A model generated the notes under the pieces. It saw nothing but the letters and a program-made list of their open reading frames with translations. It did no database searches and was not told the origin of the DNA. A stretch of 20,002 nt of DNA from Chitinophagaceae bacterium UBA3961 (GTDB taxonomy: Bacteria; Bacteroidota; Bacteroidia; Chitinophagales; Chitinophagaceae), in the NCBI GenBank assembly GCA_002385265.1, contig DGDD01000014.1, forward strand, positions 1 through 20,002. Direction: 5' to 3'. Below are positions 8,376-17,916 of this stretch, piece after piece; within the stretch, counting starts at the first letter, position 1; each line of letters begins with the position of its first letter. A program made the translations under genes and the position numbers.

Positions 8376-8509
8376 AAGCTGACTCAGTTTGGTTAGTTTG
8401 TTGTTTGGTCGCTCACAGAAATATTGGAGAATGGGAAGATAAGTTATTTTTCCCTATTTGGGCCTTAAAATTAATCAATTTGAAAAGATATCTTGAAAAT
8501 GAAAATGGG

Positions 8510-8517
8510 TAAATTTG
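8510..8517 (+). promoter_or_regulatory. -7 box (TAAATTTG) upstream of ggt
   Basis: TAAATTTG fits TAnnTTTG and lies 36 bases before the ATG at 8554, leaving a leader of about 30 bases. TTG at 8493-8495 is 14 bases upstream, short of the usual 17-23, so the -33 element is uncertain. Two TTGAAAA copies (8480-8486, 8493-8499) flank the palindrome AAGATATCTT; they may be chance. Confidence 0.4.
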
Positions 8518-8553
8518 GTTGCAAATCAATAGCTTTCAATAAAATTTCCAAGC

Positions 8554-10269
8554 ATGAGATCTTACTTCTTGTTTTTCACGGGTTTTACACTTTTAAGTAG
8601 TGCACTTTCAGCGCAAAAAGCGATAACCCCAATCCCTAAAATAGATGCCTTTCATTATACCATCGAAAAACAAATTACTTGTACTCAAGGGGCGGTAGTT
8701 TCAGCACACCCGCTTGCCAGCAAAGTAGGCGTACTGATGCTCAAGAAAGGAGGCAATGCTATTGATGCCTCCATTGCTACTCAATTAGCATTGGCGGTAG
8801 TTTATCCCGGCGCCGGAAACATAGGAGGCGGCGGATTCATGGTAGCCCGACTGGCCAATGGCAGAAACCTCACACTCGATTACCGTGAAAAAGCGCCCTC
8901 AAAAGCACATAAAGATATGTACCTGAACGACCAGGGCAACGCCATCCCAAGTTTGAGCATGGATGGTCATTTGGCTGCGGGGGTTCCCGGAACCATTGCC
9001 GGTCTTTTTGCCGCTCACAAATATGCAAAACTACCCTTCAAAACTCTTATTCAACCGGCTATTGATCTAGCCGAGAAAGGGTTTGTGATTACTGCTGCAG
9101 AAGCAAGAAGTTTGAACGGTACCAAAAACGATTTCTTACGACTCAACACCCAACCTACAGCCTTCGTAAAAGAAGGAACTTGGAAAGAAGGCGATACCTT
9201 GATTCAGAAAGAGCTGGCAGAAACATTGAAACGTATTCGCGACTTCGGTCAAAAAGGATTTTATGAAGGAAAAACGGCCGAGTTAATAGTTGCGGAAATG
9301 AACAGAGGCAAGGGTATCATTAGTTTGGAAGATCTGAAATCTTATCAAGCAAAATTCCGTGAGCCTGTAGTTTTTAATTACAAAGGTTTCGAAATATTGA
9401 CCATGCCGCTTCCGAGTAGTGGCGGCATTTTACTACCTCAAATGATGAAAATGATTGCCGATAAACCTATAAAAGAATATGGCTTTCAAACCCCCGCTTC
9501 TGTTCAATTAATGGTTGAGGTTGAACGTAGAGCGTATGCCGACAGAGCGAAATTTTTAGGTGATCCTGATTTTTATAAAGTACCGGTTAAAACGCTTACC
9601 AGTGATGCTTATGCAAAAGAAAGAATGAAAGATTTCGAACCCAATAAAGCCGGCAACAGTAAAGATGTTGGAGCAGGCCAAATCAAAGAAAGTGAAGAAA
9701 CGACGCATTTGAGCATTATCGATAAAGATGGCAATGCAGTAGCTGTTACAACAACGTTGAATGGAGGATACGGAAGCAGAACCGTTGTTGGAGGCGCCGG
9801 CTTCCTTCTTAACAATGAAATGGATGATTTCTCAGTTAAACCCGGAGTGCCCAATATGTACGGTGCGGTAGGTGCAGAAGCCAATGCAATTACGGCCGGT
9901 AAACGAATGCTCAGTTCAATGACTCCTACCATTGTTCTGAAAAACAAAAAGGTTTACTTAGTTGCAGGTACTCCCGGTGGTACAACCATTACTACATCAG
10001 TATTTCAGACCCTCGTTAATGTACTCGAATTTGATATGAGTGCTGCTGACGCAGTGAACAAACCAAAGTTCCATCACCAATGGTTACCCGATGTAGTGTT
10101 TGTTGAAAATGATTTTAATGTAGAAACAAAGAAAGCATTGGAACAAATGGGCTATAAAATATTAAACAGAGGACAAATTGGTAGAACAGAAGTAATTAAA
10201 AGACTTCCGAATGGAAAAATTGAAGCGGTTGGAGATCGCCGGGGCGATGACCATGCTGAAGGATACTAA
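8554..10269 (+). CDS. ggt: Gamma-glutamyltransferase, periplasmic
   Basis: The enzyme cleaves gamma-glutamyl bonds of glutathione and related peptides and transfers the glutamyl group to water or amino acids. The 571-residue precursor has a signal peptide (1-21, ending SALSAQ). The family cuts itself before a threonine that becomes the N-terminal nucleophile of the small subunit. Here that is T383 in EETTHLS, followed by a DKDGNAVAVTTTLN segment that is typical of the family. R111 in LDYREKAP should bind the substrate carboxylate, D424/D425 in NNEMDDFS the glutamyl amino group, and S454-S455 in MLSSMTPTIV the oxyanion region. TPGG (473-476) is present too. Length and order are those of a complete, active enzyme. 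It is a single gene, diverging from the receptor and closed by a strong terminator. Confidence 0.95.
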   Translation: MRSYFLFFTGFTLLSSALSAQKAITPIPKIDAFHYTIEKQITCTQGAVVSAHPLASKVGVLMLKKGGNAIDASIATQLALAVVYPGAGNIGGGGFMVARLANGRNLTLDYREKAPSKAHKDMYLNDQGNAIPSLSMDGHLAAGVPGTIAGLFAAHKYAKLPFKTLIQPAIDLAEKGFVITAAEARSLNGTKNDFLRLNTQPTAFVKEGTWKEGDTLIQKELAETLKRIRDFGQKGFYEGKTAELIVAEMNRGKGIISLEDLKSYQAKFREPVVFNYKGFEILTMPLPSSGGILLPQMMKMIADKPIKEYGFQTPASVQLMVEVERRAYADRAKFLGDPDFYKVPVKTLTSDAYAKERMKDFEPNKAGNSKDVGAGQIKESEETTHLSIIDKDGNAVAVTTTLNGGYGSRTVVGGAGFLLNNEMDDFSVKPGVPNMYGAVGAEANAITAGKRMLSSMTPTIVLKNKKVYLVAGTPGGTTITTSVFQTLVNVLEFDMSAADAVNKPKFHHQWLPDVVFVENDFNVETKKALEQMGYKILNRGQIGRTEVIKRLPNGKIEAVGDRRGDDHAEGY

Positions 10270-10273
10270 ATAA

Positions 10274-10300
10274 AAGAACCCGCCACATAGGCGGGTTCTT
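10274..10300. terminator. Bidirectional Rho-independent terminator between ggt and the beta-barrel gene
   Basis: AAGAACCCGCC (10274-10284) and GGCGGGTTCTT (10290-10300) form a perfect 11-bp stem with a 5-base loop. CTTTAT follows on the plus strand and TTATTT on the minus strand. It begins 4 bases after the ggt stop and lies 21 bases beyond the stop of the convergent gene, so it can serve both. Confidence 0.9.
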
Positions 10301-10321
10301 CTTTATATGATAACGGTACTC

Positions 10322-10912
10322 TTAAAACCTAAACCCAAAGCTGGCTTGAACCGAATAGTTCAATAGCCCTGTACCCGCAGGATTCGGATTCTTCACAATA
10401 TTGTTCAGCGCGTATTGATAGCGCAATCCAACTACATAAGCGCCTTCTTTTCCAAAACTGTAGTCGAATCCGGTAATTCCGGAAAGGTCTACCGATTTCA
10501 AGGTACTTTTTATGTCAGACTTGGTATCGGCAGCATCTATTTGTTTGGCGCTTAACAACAAACTCGCTTGTGGACCAACATAGAATCCTAATTTCTTTCC
10601 ATGAAACTTGAATAAAGCCGGAATAGAAAAATAACTGAGATTCGTTGTAATATCATTTGATTTACCACCCAATCTGCTGTAATAAAGTTCGGGCTGAAAT
10701 AATACGCGCTCACTCAATGGAATTTCGCGGAATAAGCCTACCACCGCGCCAATTTTGAAATCTGAATAACTAGAGCTGGTAACGCCTTTTATCCTTAAGG
10801 CTGAGTAGTTCAATCCTACTTTAAACCCTGTCCTCTTTTTAGATGAATACTGTGCGTTTGCTGTAGAACAAAGAGCAAAAACAATTAGTATAAGCATACT
10901 AACTTTTCTCAT
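10322..10912 (-). CDS. Outer-membrane beta-barrel protein (PorT-like)
   Basis: This 196-residue protein has a signal peptide (1-20, ending CSTANA) and then alternating hydrophobic/polar strands rich in aromatic and glycine residues. It ends in phenylalanine (QASFGFRF), as outer-membrane barrels usually do. Early GFKVGLNYSALRI and mid-protein FQPELYYSRLGGKS, FYVGPQASLLLS and VVGLRYQYALNNI match the small outer-membrane beta-barrel family common in Bacteroidota. The size suits an eight-stranded barrel. No enzymatic motif is visible and the role is unknown. It converges on ggt and diverges from the DinB-like gene across 128 bases. Confidence 0.85.
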   Translation of the reverse strand: MRKVSMLILIVFALCSTANAQYSSKKRTGFKVGLNYSALRIKGVTSSSYSDFKIGAVVGLFREIPLSERVLFQPELYYSRLGGKSNDITTNLSYFSIPALFKFHGKKLGFYVGPQASLLLSAKQIDAADTKSDIKSTLKSVDLSGITGFDYSFGKEGAYVVGLRYQYALNNIVKNPNPAGTGLLNYSVQASFGFRF

Positions 10913-11016
10913 GTGCGATGTTTTTAGTTTTGGTAATCTGACACCTAAAATAAAGGTTATAGGCTAAAATATGAATTTTTTAAGGAATTAATTGAACCTT
11001 ACCCACTATCCTTGGA

Positions 11017-11024
11017 TACCTTTG
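11017..11024 (+). promoter_or_regulatory. -7 box (TACCTTTG) of the DinB-like gene
   Basis: TACCTTTG matches TAnnTTTG, with TTG at 10992-10994 22 bases upstream as -33 element, within the usual 17-23 spacing. The ATG follows 16 bases after the box, giving a leader of about 10 bases. Confidence 0.55.
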
Positions 11025-11040
11025 TGAAAACTATTGATAA

Positions 11041-11598
11041 ATGAATTTAACTCCGGGAGAAGCTTTTCTCCAAACTGCCATCAAACGATTGAAATACTAT
11101 AAAAGCCTGGGAGATAAAACGTTCAGTCAATTAGATCCGAACGACTTTCATTTTACTCCCGATGCTGAGTCCAATAGCATCGCCGTAATTATCCAACATA
11201 TTTGGGGAAATATGATGAGTAGGTGGACAGATGTTTTGAACTCCGATGGAGAAAAACCATGGCGAGAAAGGGACCTAGAGTTTGTAGAAAGGAAACTACC
11301 CTCAGCCGAGCTGCTAAATCTATGGGAAGAGGGTTGGCAATGCTTTCTCGGTGCACTTGAATCTTTCAAGGAAGAAGACCTCCTCAAAACAATTACCATT
11401 CGAGAAGAATCGCTCAGTTTGATCGATGCCATCAACCGCCAACTAGCCCACTACCCTTATCATATAGGCCAAATCGTTTTTATAGGCAAAATGATAAAAC
11501 AAGCTAAATGGACAAGTCTTTCCATCCCTAAAGGGCAATCTCAACAATACAATCAAAGTCCGGAAATAAAGGATCCTGCAAAGAAATTCGAGAAATAA
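11041..11598 (+). CDS. DinB-superfamily protein (DUF1572-like)
   Basis: This 185-residue soluble protein lacks a signal peptide. It looks like a four-helix-bundle DinB-type protein. The three histidines expected to bind one divalent metal are present: H53 in IIQHIWGNM, and H137 and H141 in LAHYPYHIGQIVF. The pattern around SIAVIIQHIWGNMMSRW and the closing KGQSQQYN are typical of DUF1572 members. Some DinB-type proteins are thiol-dependent transferases, but the activity of this subgroup is not known and none can be read from the sequence. It stands alone, with its own promoter and 113 bases before the transcribed start of TamB; no clear terminator follows it. Confidence 0.85.
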   Translation: MNLTPGEAFLQTAIKRLKYYKSLGDKTFSQLDPNDFHFTPDAESNSIAVIIQHIWGNMMSRWTDVLNSDGEKPWRERDLEFVERKLPSAELLNLWEEGWQCFLGALESFKEEDLLKTITIREESLSLIDAINRQLAHYPYHIGQIVFIGKMIKQAKWTSLSIPKGQSQQYNQSPEIKDPAKKFEK

Positions 11599-11686
11599 CA
11601 GAGAATTTGCCAAAATACTCCAAAATTTGGGTGCCTTTCTTTCGGAATTCGCCCTTGGTATTGTATTTGCACAGCTAGAATATACC

Positions 11687-11694
11687 TAATTTTG
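11687..11694 (+). promoter_or_regulatory. -7 box (TAATTTTG) of tamB
   Basis: TAATTTTG matches TAnnTTTG. TTTG at 11666-11669 lies 17 bases upstream and a further TTG at 11661-11663 lies 23 bases upstream, both within the normal range for the -33 element. Transcription would start near 11700, which matters for the choice of the TamB start codon. Confidence 0.6.
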
Positions 11695-11750
11695 CCAATA
11701 ATTCCCTGATTCTGAAACGTCTGATTAAAATAGCCCGTACAACCCTGCTG

Positions 11751-14700
11751 GTGCTTTTAGCACTGGTGATTTTGCTATGGCTATTACTTCAAACAAGTTT
11801 TGTTCAAACCTGGTTGGTAAATAAGATCGCTTCCAACCTTTCCAAAGAGCTCAACACTACCATTTCCATTAAAAAAGTTGATTTCAGTTTTTTCGACAAT
11901 CTTCACCTCCAAGGAGTATTGGTAAACGACCAACAAAAAGACAGCCTCTTATATGCAGGTGAAATTAAAGTATCGTTAACCGATTGGTTTTTTCTTAAAG
12001 ACAAAATTGTTATCCATCAATTTGCACTAAGCAATGCAAAAATTCACTTGAAGCGTACCGGACCAAAGTGGAATTATCAATTCTTATCCGACTATTTCTC
12101 AGGTGGCACCAGCGACTCAACCAAAAAAGCCATTGAACTAGCGGTTGAAAAAGTAGAGCTGGATCAAATTCAGTTTTTCCAAGAAGATAAATGGAGAGGA
12201 GAAGATCAACATATTGCGCTCTCCCATTTGCAATTGAATGCCGACCTATTTGATCTAAAAAAGAAAAGCATTCATATAAGCTCAATCAATTTAAAGCAAC
12301 CCTATTTCGGTATTGAAAATTATGATGGCAACCGCCCCGATTCACTTCGACCAAAAGACATACCGTTTACCGGTAAAAACGATAGCAACCATTTAAGATG
12401 GAATCCGGGTAAATGGAGTATAAAAATTGATGGCCTTACCATTCAGGAAGGTCGTTTCACTTCCGATATCAGAAGTTACGAACCATACAGTGAAGGATTT
12501 GACCCCAACCACATTGAATTCAAAAAAATTCAAGGTCAATTCAAAAACATTGTGTTGGTCAACGACTCCATCAAGGCAAAAGTTGCCATGAGTACTTACG
12601 AAAAAGGGGGGCTCGATGTAAGAACCTTGAATGCGAATATTCGTTTTCATCCGGAAGCGATGGAGTTCCGTCAGCTCGATTTACGCACACCGCAAACAAG
12701 GTTACACGATTACTTCGCTATGAAGTACAAAACATTTGACGACCTCGCTTACTTTGTTTCTCGCGTTACTATGGAAGGAGATTTCAACAAATCAGTATTG
12801 CATAGTTCAGATATTGCACACTTTGCTCCTGCCTTGAAATCATGGAATACGCATATCACCATTGACGGAAAGATAAAAGGTACTGTAGAAAATTTAAGCG
12901 CAAAAAATCTTGTGATAACCGCGGGTAATAACACCTATTTAAATGGCGACATCAAATTAAACGGTTTACCAGACATCAATTCTACATTCATCGATTTTGA
13001 TGCAAATGAATTTCGAACAACCTATCTCGATGCCGTTACTTTATTGCCTGTTATAAAGACCATTCAGCAACCCCGTTTAGATTTACTTCAATACATTCGA
13101 TTCAAAGGAAATTTCAGTGGCTTTATCAATAATTTTGTAACCTACGGCGCAATTGAAACAAATCTGGGAACACTGGTAAGTGACTTGAACATGAAGTTCC
13201 CGGCAAAAGCCAATACAATTTATAAAGGTACTTTACAAACCTCCAATTTTGACTTAGGAACTTTCATCGATGTTCCGCAACTTTCTTCAATTGCGTTCAA
13301 AGGGAAAGTGAATGGATCGGGAATTCAACTTAAAACGATCAATGCAGAATTGGATGGCGAAGTGAGTTCGCTTTCTTTTAATAGTTACGATTACAAAAAC
13401 ATTAAGATCAACGGCACTGTTTCTCAAAAACTTTTCAATGGCCGTTTTTCTTCCGATGATCCCAACTTTAAAGCTAACTTGGATGGATTGATTGATTTCA
13501 GCAAGGCAATTCCTCGCTTTGATTTTGAGGCAAGTATTGCAAACATTGATCTACGCAAAACAAATATTACCCCCAACGATATTCAGTTCTCCGGAAATTT
13601 CAGATTCGATTTCACCGGCAACAACATCGACAATTTTTTAGGTACGGCTAAAGTGTACGATGCCAGCCTTTATCATAAAGGACTTCGATTGCCTTTCGAT
13701 TCCTTAGTAATGGAATCGTCAGTAATTGAAAACAATAAAAGCATTACTGTATTAAGCAATGAATTCGATGCTGCATTGGCCGGAGAATTCAGCATCCTCG
13801 CGTTGCCGGATGCTTTCCAAACCTTTCTCAATAAATACTATCCAAGCTATATCAAGCCTTCCAAAGCTGCTCTAAAAAATGAAAACTTCAGCTTTGTTAT
13901 TTCAACTAAGAATGTACAGGATTATTTAAACATCTTCCCCTACGAATTAAAAGGATTCAACTACAGTACTTTTACAGGTCGAATTAATGATAAAGAAAAT
14001 TTGTTGGACCTCAATGCAGAAGTACCTCAGTTCAGTTATAAAAACATTTCATTTTACGACCTTAATTTGAAAGGGGCAGGTACACTCTCCGACCTTTCGG
14101 TAGAAACGAAAATTGGAGACGTTTACATCAACGACAGCTTGCACTTTCCCGGCACTTCTTTGAACATCGATTCGAGAAATGATACTTCGCTCGTTAAAAT
14201 TATCACCAGTGCGAATCAAACTTTGAATGCGGCTAACTTGTCCGCCCAAGTTGTAACCAAACCGCGAGGAGTAAGTATCCTCTTCAATGAATCTAATTTC
14301 GATATCAATGGTAAAAGTTGGGTAATCGATAAAAATGGGCTTCTGGTACTCACACCTGACTTGGTAGAAGCAGAAAAGGTTCGAATCTATAATGGACAAC
14401 AATCTATCTCAATTACCACCGAGCCCTCTGATATAGGCAATACCAATGACATCAAAATCGACCTTCAAAAAATAAATATCGGGGATTTTAGCCCTTATTT
14501 TATTAGAAGCAACCGACTCGAAGGATTGCTGAGCGCCAATGTTGCAGTGGCCGATCCATTTGGAAATTTACATGTAGACATGGATGGGGATGTAGAACAG
14601 TTTCGCTTAGATGATGACTCTGTTGGTAATATTGTGTTGAGCAGCAACTATAACAAAAAACAAAAGAAAGTAAACTTCAAAGGTATTTCTGACAATCAAA

Positions 14701-16559
14701 ACTATCGATTTGATGTCAGTGGTTTCTATCAAATTGCTGACAGTGCCGGAAAAGACAATCTTGATTTGCTTGCCGATGTAAAGAGAACTAAAGTAGACTT
14801 GCTTGAACAATACTTAGTTGATGTATTTTCTAAAGTGCGGGGCAATGCTTATGGTCAACTGCGCATTGTGGGCCCCACCAATGCCCTTAAATACATTGGT
14901 GAAGCAACCATGGAAAATGATACACTTACAGTGGGCTATACCAATGTTTCGTACATAGTTCCAAAGGCTAACGTTATTTTCAAAGACGACCGAATTGACT
15001 TCGGCAGTTTCTATATCAAAGATAGCTTGGGCAACACCGGACAACTTTCAAAGGGTGTATTGCGCCACGAAAGTTTTGGAGATATGGATTTCGACTTCTC
15101 TTTGAATACCGGTAAATTATTAGTGCTCAATACTTCGAAACGAACCGATGAAGCCTATTATGGTAAAGTGATTGCCAAAGCGAACATGACACTAACCGGC
15201 CCTGTTGACAATATGGTAATGAACATCAAAGGTCAACCTGCCGATTCTTCTTCCTTTTTTATCAGAAGTGAATACGGCAAAGAGAGTGGACAGGCCGATT
15301 TTATCGTTTGGAAAACATATGGTAAGGAAATGCAAGAGCGGGAAACCAGCAGAAAAAGCAAACTCACGATCAACCTCGATATCTCGGCCAACAACTATGC
15401 GAAAATGAATGTGATCATGGACGAGTTAACCAATGATATTATGAGCGCCATCGGTCATGGGAATTTGAGAATGAGAGCCAGCACCACCGGCGAATTTAGC
15501 TTAACCGGTCAATACGATATTGATAGAGGCGATTACAATTTCAACTTCCAAACACTGTTTAGAAAACCATTTAAGCTAGTGCCCGACGCAGGAAGTTATA
15601 TTCGTTGGAATGGCGATCCTTTTGATGCCGATATGAAAGTGGCTGCCGAATACGAAGCAGACAATGTGAAGTTCAGTGATTTGGGCGACCGTCTGTATTT
15701 ACAAACAGGTGGTGATATCGACTATATTAAAAAGTACAGAGGGAAAGTAAAAGTACTGGCAAATTTGTCGGGTAAACTGATGGAACCTGCTATTAAGTTC
15801 AATTTGGAAATGCCTCAAAACAGTCCGCTTAAAAACGACCCACTAGTAATTAATTTGCTACGTCAAATTCAAAACGATGAAAATGAATTGAACAAGCAAG
15901 TAGCCTTCCTGATCATCTTTAATAGCTTTGGTCCGCTTTCCAGTTCATCGCAGAGCGGATTGGGTGGGCAAGCCGTGGAGGGTATCGTTACAGGAAGCAT
16001 TTCAAGCTTTATATCAGCAGCATTGAACAAGCAATTCTCTTCCATCGTTCAAAAAGTATTCAATGACCCCAGCATAAAAGTAAACTTCAATGCGCAAGTG
16101 TACAACGGCGCTTATCTATTGAATAACAATGCCGGAGGTTTCAACCTCGATCGTACCAATTTAAATCTTTCACTTGCTAAGAGTTTGTTCAATGAGCGAC
16201 TCACGTTCACGTTTGGAAGTGCATTGGACTTTGGAATAACAGCCACCCAGGCTAGAAGTACCACTATGCAATTCCTACCTGATATTGCAGCCGAATGGAA
16301 ATTACGCCCCGATGGTAAACTGCTTTTAACTTTCTTCTATAGAGATTCTTACAATTATCAATCTGCTAACGGCAAACAAAACCGTTCAGGTGCCGGTATT
16401 TCTTACCGCAAAGACTTTGAACAATTCAGCGATCTTTGGAAAGGAGAAAAGAAGAAGAAAAAGAAATCCTCTCCCCCTGCGAACGAAGACAGTACTGTGA
16501 ACAAAGCAGCACCCGTTACTACAAGAAGAGAGGACGATGAACAGCCTGAGGAATTTTAG
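11751..16559 (+). CDS. tamB: TamB-family translocation/assembly protein (DUF490)
   Basis: This very long protein (1602 residues from the GTG at 11751) spans the periplasm. An N-terminal membrane anchor ([14 protein letters not shown]) is followed by about 1500 residues of repetitive beta-strand sequence, as in the AsmA/TamB superfamily. The DUF490 region lies near the C-terminus, including [20 protein letters not shown] and [18 protein letters not shown]. TamB proteins help assemble outer-membrane proteins or move phospholipids between membranes. No ATG exists in any frame between the in-frame TAG at 11676 and the GTG. Yet the codons before it ([14 protein letters not shown], from 11712) look like the real basic N-terminus, so translation may start at ATT 11709 or CTG 11712. 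The tail has a KKKKKK run and then an acidic end (DDEQPEEF). Ends with TAG, overlapping the ribBA stop by 4 bases. Confidence 0.9.
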   Translation: MLLALVILLWLLLQTSFVQTWLVNKIASNLSKELNTTISIKKVDFSFFDNLHLQGVLVNDQQKDSLLYAGEIKVSLTDWFFLKDKIVIHQFALSNAKIHLKRTGPKWNYQFLSDYFSGGTSDSTKKAIELAVEKVELDQIQFFQEDKWRGEDQHIALSHLQLNADLFDLKKKSIHISSINLKQPYFGIENYDGNRPDSLRPKDIPFTGKNDSNHLRWNPGKWSIKIDGLTIQEGRFTSDIRSYEPYSEGFDPNHIEFKKIQGQFKNIVLVNDSIKAKVAMSTYEKGGLDVRTLNANIRFHPEAMEFRQLDLRTPQTRLHDYFAMKYKTFDDLAYFVSRVTMEGDFNKSVLHSSDIAHFAPALKSWNTHITIDGKIKGTVENLSAKNLVITAGNNTYLNGDIKLNGLPDINSTFIDFDANEFRTTYLDAVTLLPVIKTIQQPRLDLLQYIRFKGNFSGFINNFVTYGAIETNLGTLVSDLNMKFPAKANTIYKGTLQTSNFDLGTFIDVPQLSSIAFKGKVNGSGIQLKTINAELDGEVSSLSFNSYDYKNIKINGTVSQKLFNGRFSSDDPNFKANLDGLIDFSKAIPRFDFEASIANIDLRKTNITPNDIQFSGNFRFDFTGNNIDNFLGTAKVYDASLYHKGLRLPFDSLVMESSVIENNKSITVLSNEFDAALAGEFSILALPDAFQTFLNKYYPSYIKPSKAALKNENFSFVISTKNVQDYLNIFPYELKGFNYSTFTGRINDKENLLDLNAEVPQFSYKNISFYDLNLKGAGTLSDLSVETKIGDVYINDSLHFPGTSLNIDSRNDTSLVKIITSANQTLNAANLSAQVVTKPRGVSILFNESNFDINGKSWVIDKNGLLVLTPDLVEAEKVRIYNGQQSISITTEPSDIGNTNDIKIDLQKINIGDFSPYFIRSNRLEGLLSANVAVADPFGNLHVDMDGDVEQFRLDDDSVGNIVLSSNYNKKQKKVNFKGISDNQNYRFDVSGFYQIADSAGKDNLDLLADVKRTKVDLLEQYLVDVFSKVRGNAYGQLRIVGPTNALKYIGEATMENDTLTVGYTNVSYIVPKANVIFKDDRIDFGSFYIKDSLGNTGQLSKGVLRHESFGDMDFDFSLNTGKLLVLNTSKRTDEAYYGKVIAKANMTLTGPVDNMVMNIKGQPADSSSFFIRSEYGKESGQADFIVWKTYGKEMQERETSRKSKLTINLDISANNYAKMNVIMDELTNDIMSAIGHGNLRMRASTTGEFSLTGQYDIDRGDYNFNFQTLFRKPFKLVPDAGSYIRWNGDPFDADMKVAAEYEADNVKFSDLGDRLYLQTGGDIDYIKKYRGKVKVLANLSGKLMEPAIKFNLEMPQNSPLKNDPLVINLLRQIQNDENELNKQVAFLIIFNSFGPLSSSSQSGLGGQAVEGIVTGSISSFISAALNKQFSSIVQKVFNDPSIKVNFNAQVYNGAYLLNNNAGGFNLDRTNLNLSLAKSLFNERLTFTFGSALDFGITATQARSTTMQFLPDIAAEWKLRPDGKLLLTFFYRDSYNYQSANGKQNRSGAGISYRKDFEQFSDLWKGEKKKKKKSSPPANEDSTVNKAAPVTTRREDDEQPEEF

Positions 16560-17749
16560 AGGTTGTGCCCCATTTTATCCCTCTTGGTATTCAAATATTT
16601 TTCGTTGTGAGGATTTGGAGCAATTTTTACAGGCACACAATCTGTTACTTCCAAGCCATAACCCAACAAACCTGCTCTTTTCTTAGGATTGTTACTAATG
16701 AGTTTCAATTTAGTGATTCCCAAATAACGTAAGATTTGAGCTCCTACTCCATAATCGCGTTTGTCCATCGGAAAACCCAAGTGTAAATTGGCCTCTACAG
16801 TATCGAATCCATTTTCTTGGAGTTTATAAGCTTTCAACTTGTTTAGCAAGCCGATTCCTCTCCCCTCTTGATTCATGTATAGAATCACCCCCTTTCCTTC
16901 TTTTTCTACTAATTGCATGGCGGCATGCAGTTGATCGCCACAGTCGCAACGCAGTGAACCTAAGATATCACCTGTAAAGCAGGATGAGTGAACGCGAACT
17001 AAAACGGGCTCATCTTTATCCCACTCTCCTTTTATAAGGGCCAAGTGTTCGTTCGAAGTATTTTTCTCTCTAAACGCGATCAATTTGAAATCACCCCAAA
17101 TAGTAGGCATATCCACCCTCACAACTTCCTCAATCAGAGAGTCGGTTTTGAGTCGGTATTCGATCAAATCTTTGATCGAGATGATTTTGAGATCGAATTT
17201 TTTGGCAATTTCCATACACTCAGGAAGGCGGGCCATGGTACCGTCTTCGTTCATAATTTCCACCAAAACTCCGGCGGGCTCATAACCTGCGAGCCGGGCA
17301 AGGTCAATTGTTGCCTCAGTGTGACCCGCACGTCTCAAAACACCCCCTTTTTTGGCTCTAAGTGGGAAAATATGTCCGGGACGGCCCAAATCTTCGGGTT
17401 TTGTGGCGGGATCGATCAGGGCTTGGATGGTTTTTGCCCGATCATGAGCAGAAATACCGGTGGTACAACCATGTCCTAATAAATCAATGGAAACGGTAAA
17501 GGCAGTTTCGTGAAGAGCAGTATTATTATTAACCATTAGGTCGAGCTTCAGCTCGTCGCAACGGTCTTCGAGCAAGGGCGCGCAAATTAAACCACGGCCG
17601 TATTTGCTCATAAAATTGATCATTTCGGGCGTTACGTGGTGGGCTGCACCAATGAAATCTCCTTCATTTTCACGGTCTTCATCGTCAACCACAATAATCA
17701 GCTTCCCCTTTTTAATGTCTTCTATGGCACTTTCAATACTATCGAGCAT
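16556..17749 (-). CDS. ribBA: Bifunctional 3,4-dihydroxy-2-butanone-4-phosphate synthase / GTP cyclohydrolase II
   Basis: The protein supplies both starting branches of riboflavin synthesis: the N-terminal RibB domain turns ribulose 5-phosphate into dihydroxybutanone phosphate, and the C-terminal RibA domain opens GTP. From the ATG at 17749 it has 397 residues, normal for RibBA. The RibB metal motif [10 protein letters not shown] is at 22-31, with [12 protein letters not shown] (93-104) and RRAGHTEA (139-146). The RibA zinc cysteines are C257, C268 and C270 ([19 protein letters not shown]), and NQEGRGIGL (293-301) follows. The frame extends nine codons further to a TTG at 17776, but a promoter box at 17764-17771 lies inside that extension, so I reject it. 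No FMN riboswitch fits in the short leader. It converges on TamB with overlapping stops and diverges from the Oar-like receptor. Confidence 0.96.
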   Translation of the reverse strand: MLDSIESAIEDIKKGKLIIVVDDEDRENEGDFIGAAHHVTPEMINFMSKYGRGLICAPLLEDRCDELKLDLMVNNNTALHETAFTVSIDLLGHGCTTGISAHDRAKTIQALIDPATKPEDLGRPGHIFPLRAKKGGVLRRAGHTEATIDLARLAGYEPAGVLVEIMNEDGTMARLPECMEIAKKFDLKIISIKDLIEYRLKTDSLIEEVVRVDMPTIWGDFKLIAFREKNTSNEHLALIKGEWDKDEPVLVRVHSSCFTGDILGSLRCDCGDQLHAAMQLVEKEGKGVILYMNQEGRGIGLLNKLKAYKLQENGFDTVEANLHLGFPMDKRDYGVGAQILRYLGITKLKLISNNPKKRAGLLGYGLEVTDCVPVKIAPNPHNEKYLNTKRDKMGHNL

Positions 17750-17763
17750 GTTCAAAATTTTGG

Positions 17764-17771
17764 CAAAGTTA
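17764..17771 (-). promoter_or_regulatory. -7 box (TAACTTTG) of ribBA
   Basis: Read on the minus strand, TAACTTTG matches TAnnTTTG and ends 14 bases before the ATG at 17749. Transcription would start about 8 bases before that ATG. A TTG 24 bases upstream is a possible -33 element. The box decides the start choice: the alternative TTG start at 17776 would lie upstream of it. Confidence 0.5.
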
Positions 17772-17780
17772 GCCAATTTC

Positions 17781-17844
17781 GGGGGTCCATTACACCAATT
17801 TCCGTATTCCGAAAACCGGGGGAAAAAGGGGGGAATTAGGGGGG
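17781..17844 (+). other. Intergenic G-tract cluster (possible G-quadruplex)
   Basis: Four runs of five or six G occur on the plus strand at 17781-17785, 17818-17822, 17828-17833 and 17839-17844. The last three are spaced by 5 bases (AAAAA, AATTA). They lie between the ribBA promoter and the Oar-like receptor start. The motif is plain in the sequence; folding and any regulatory effect are inferred. Confidence 0.4.
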
Positions 17845-17916
17845 TAACTCATTTTAATTTAGTTTCCTATATTTATATATAAATTGCTTTCTTTGTATCG
17901 CTAAAACAAAACTGAT

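Noticed and set aside
8480..8499. AAGATATCTT palindrome flanked by two TTGAAAA copies upstream of ggt as an operator
   Set aside because: Short, AT-rich and found only once in the window; it could easily occur by chance.
9609..9947. Minus-strand open frame inside ggt
   Set aside because: Shadow of the conserved small-subunit coding region; no start context, no recognisable domain.
11619..11630. CCAAAATTTGG after the DinB-like gene as a terminator
   Set aside because: AT-rich near-palindrome with no loop and no T-run; unlikely to stop transcription.
14049..15044. Minus-strand open frames inside tamB
   Set aside because: Antisense to a clearly coding beta-rich protein; low-complexity, no family resemblance.
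17750..17776. TTG start for ribBA nine codons upstream
   Set aside because: It would lie upstream of the TAACTTTG promoter box, and the ATG at 17749 gives the normal RibBA N-terminus.
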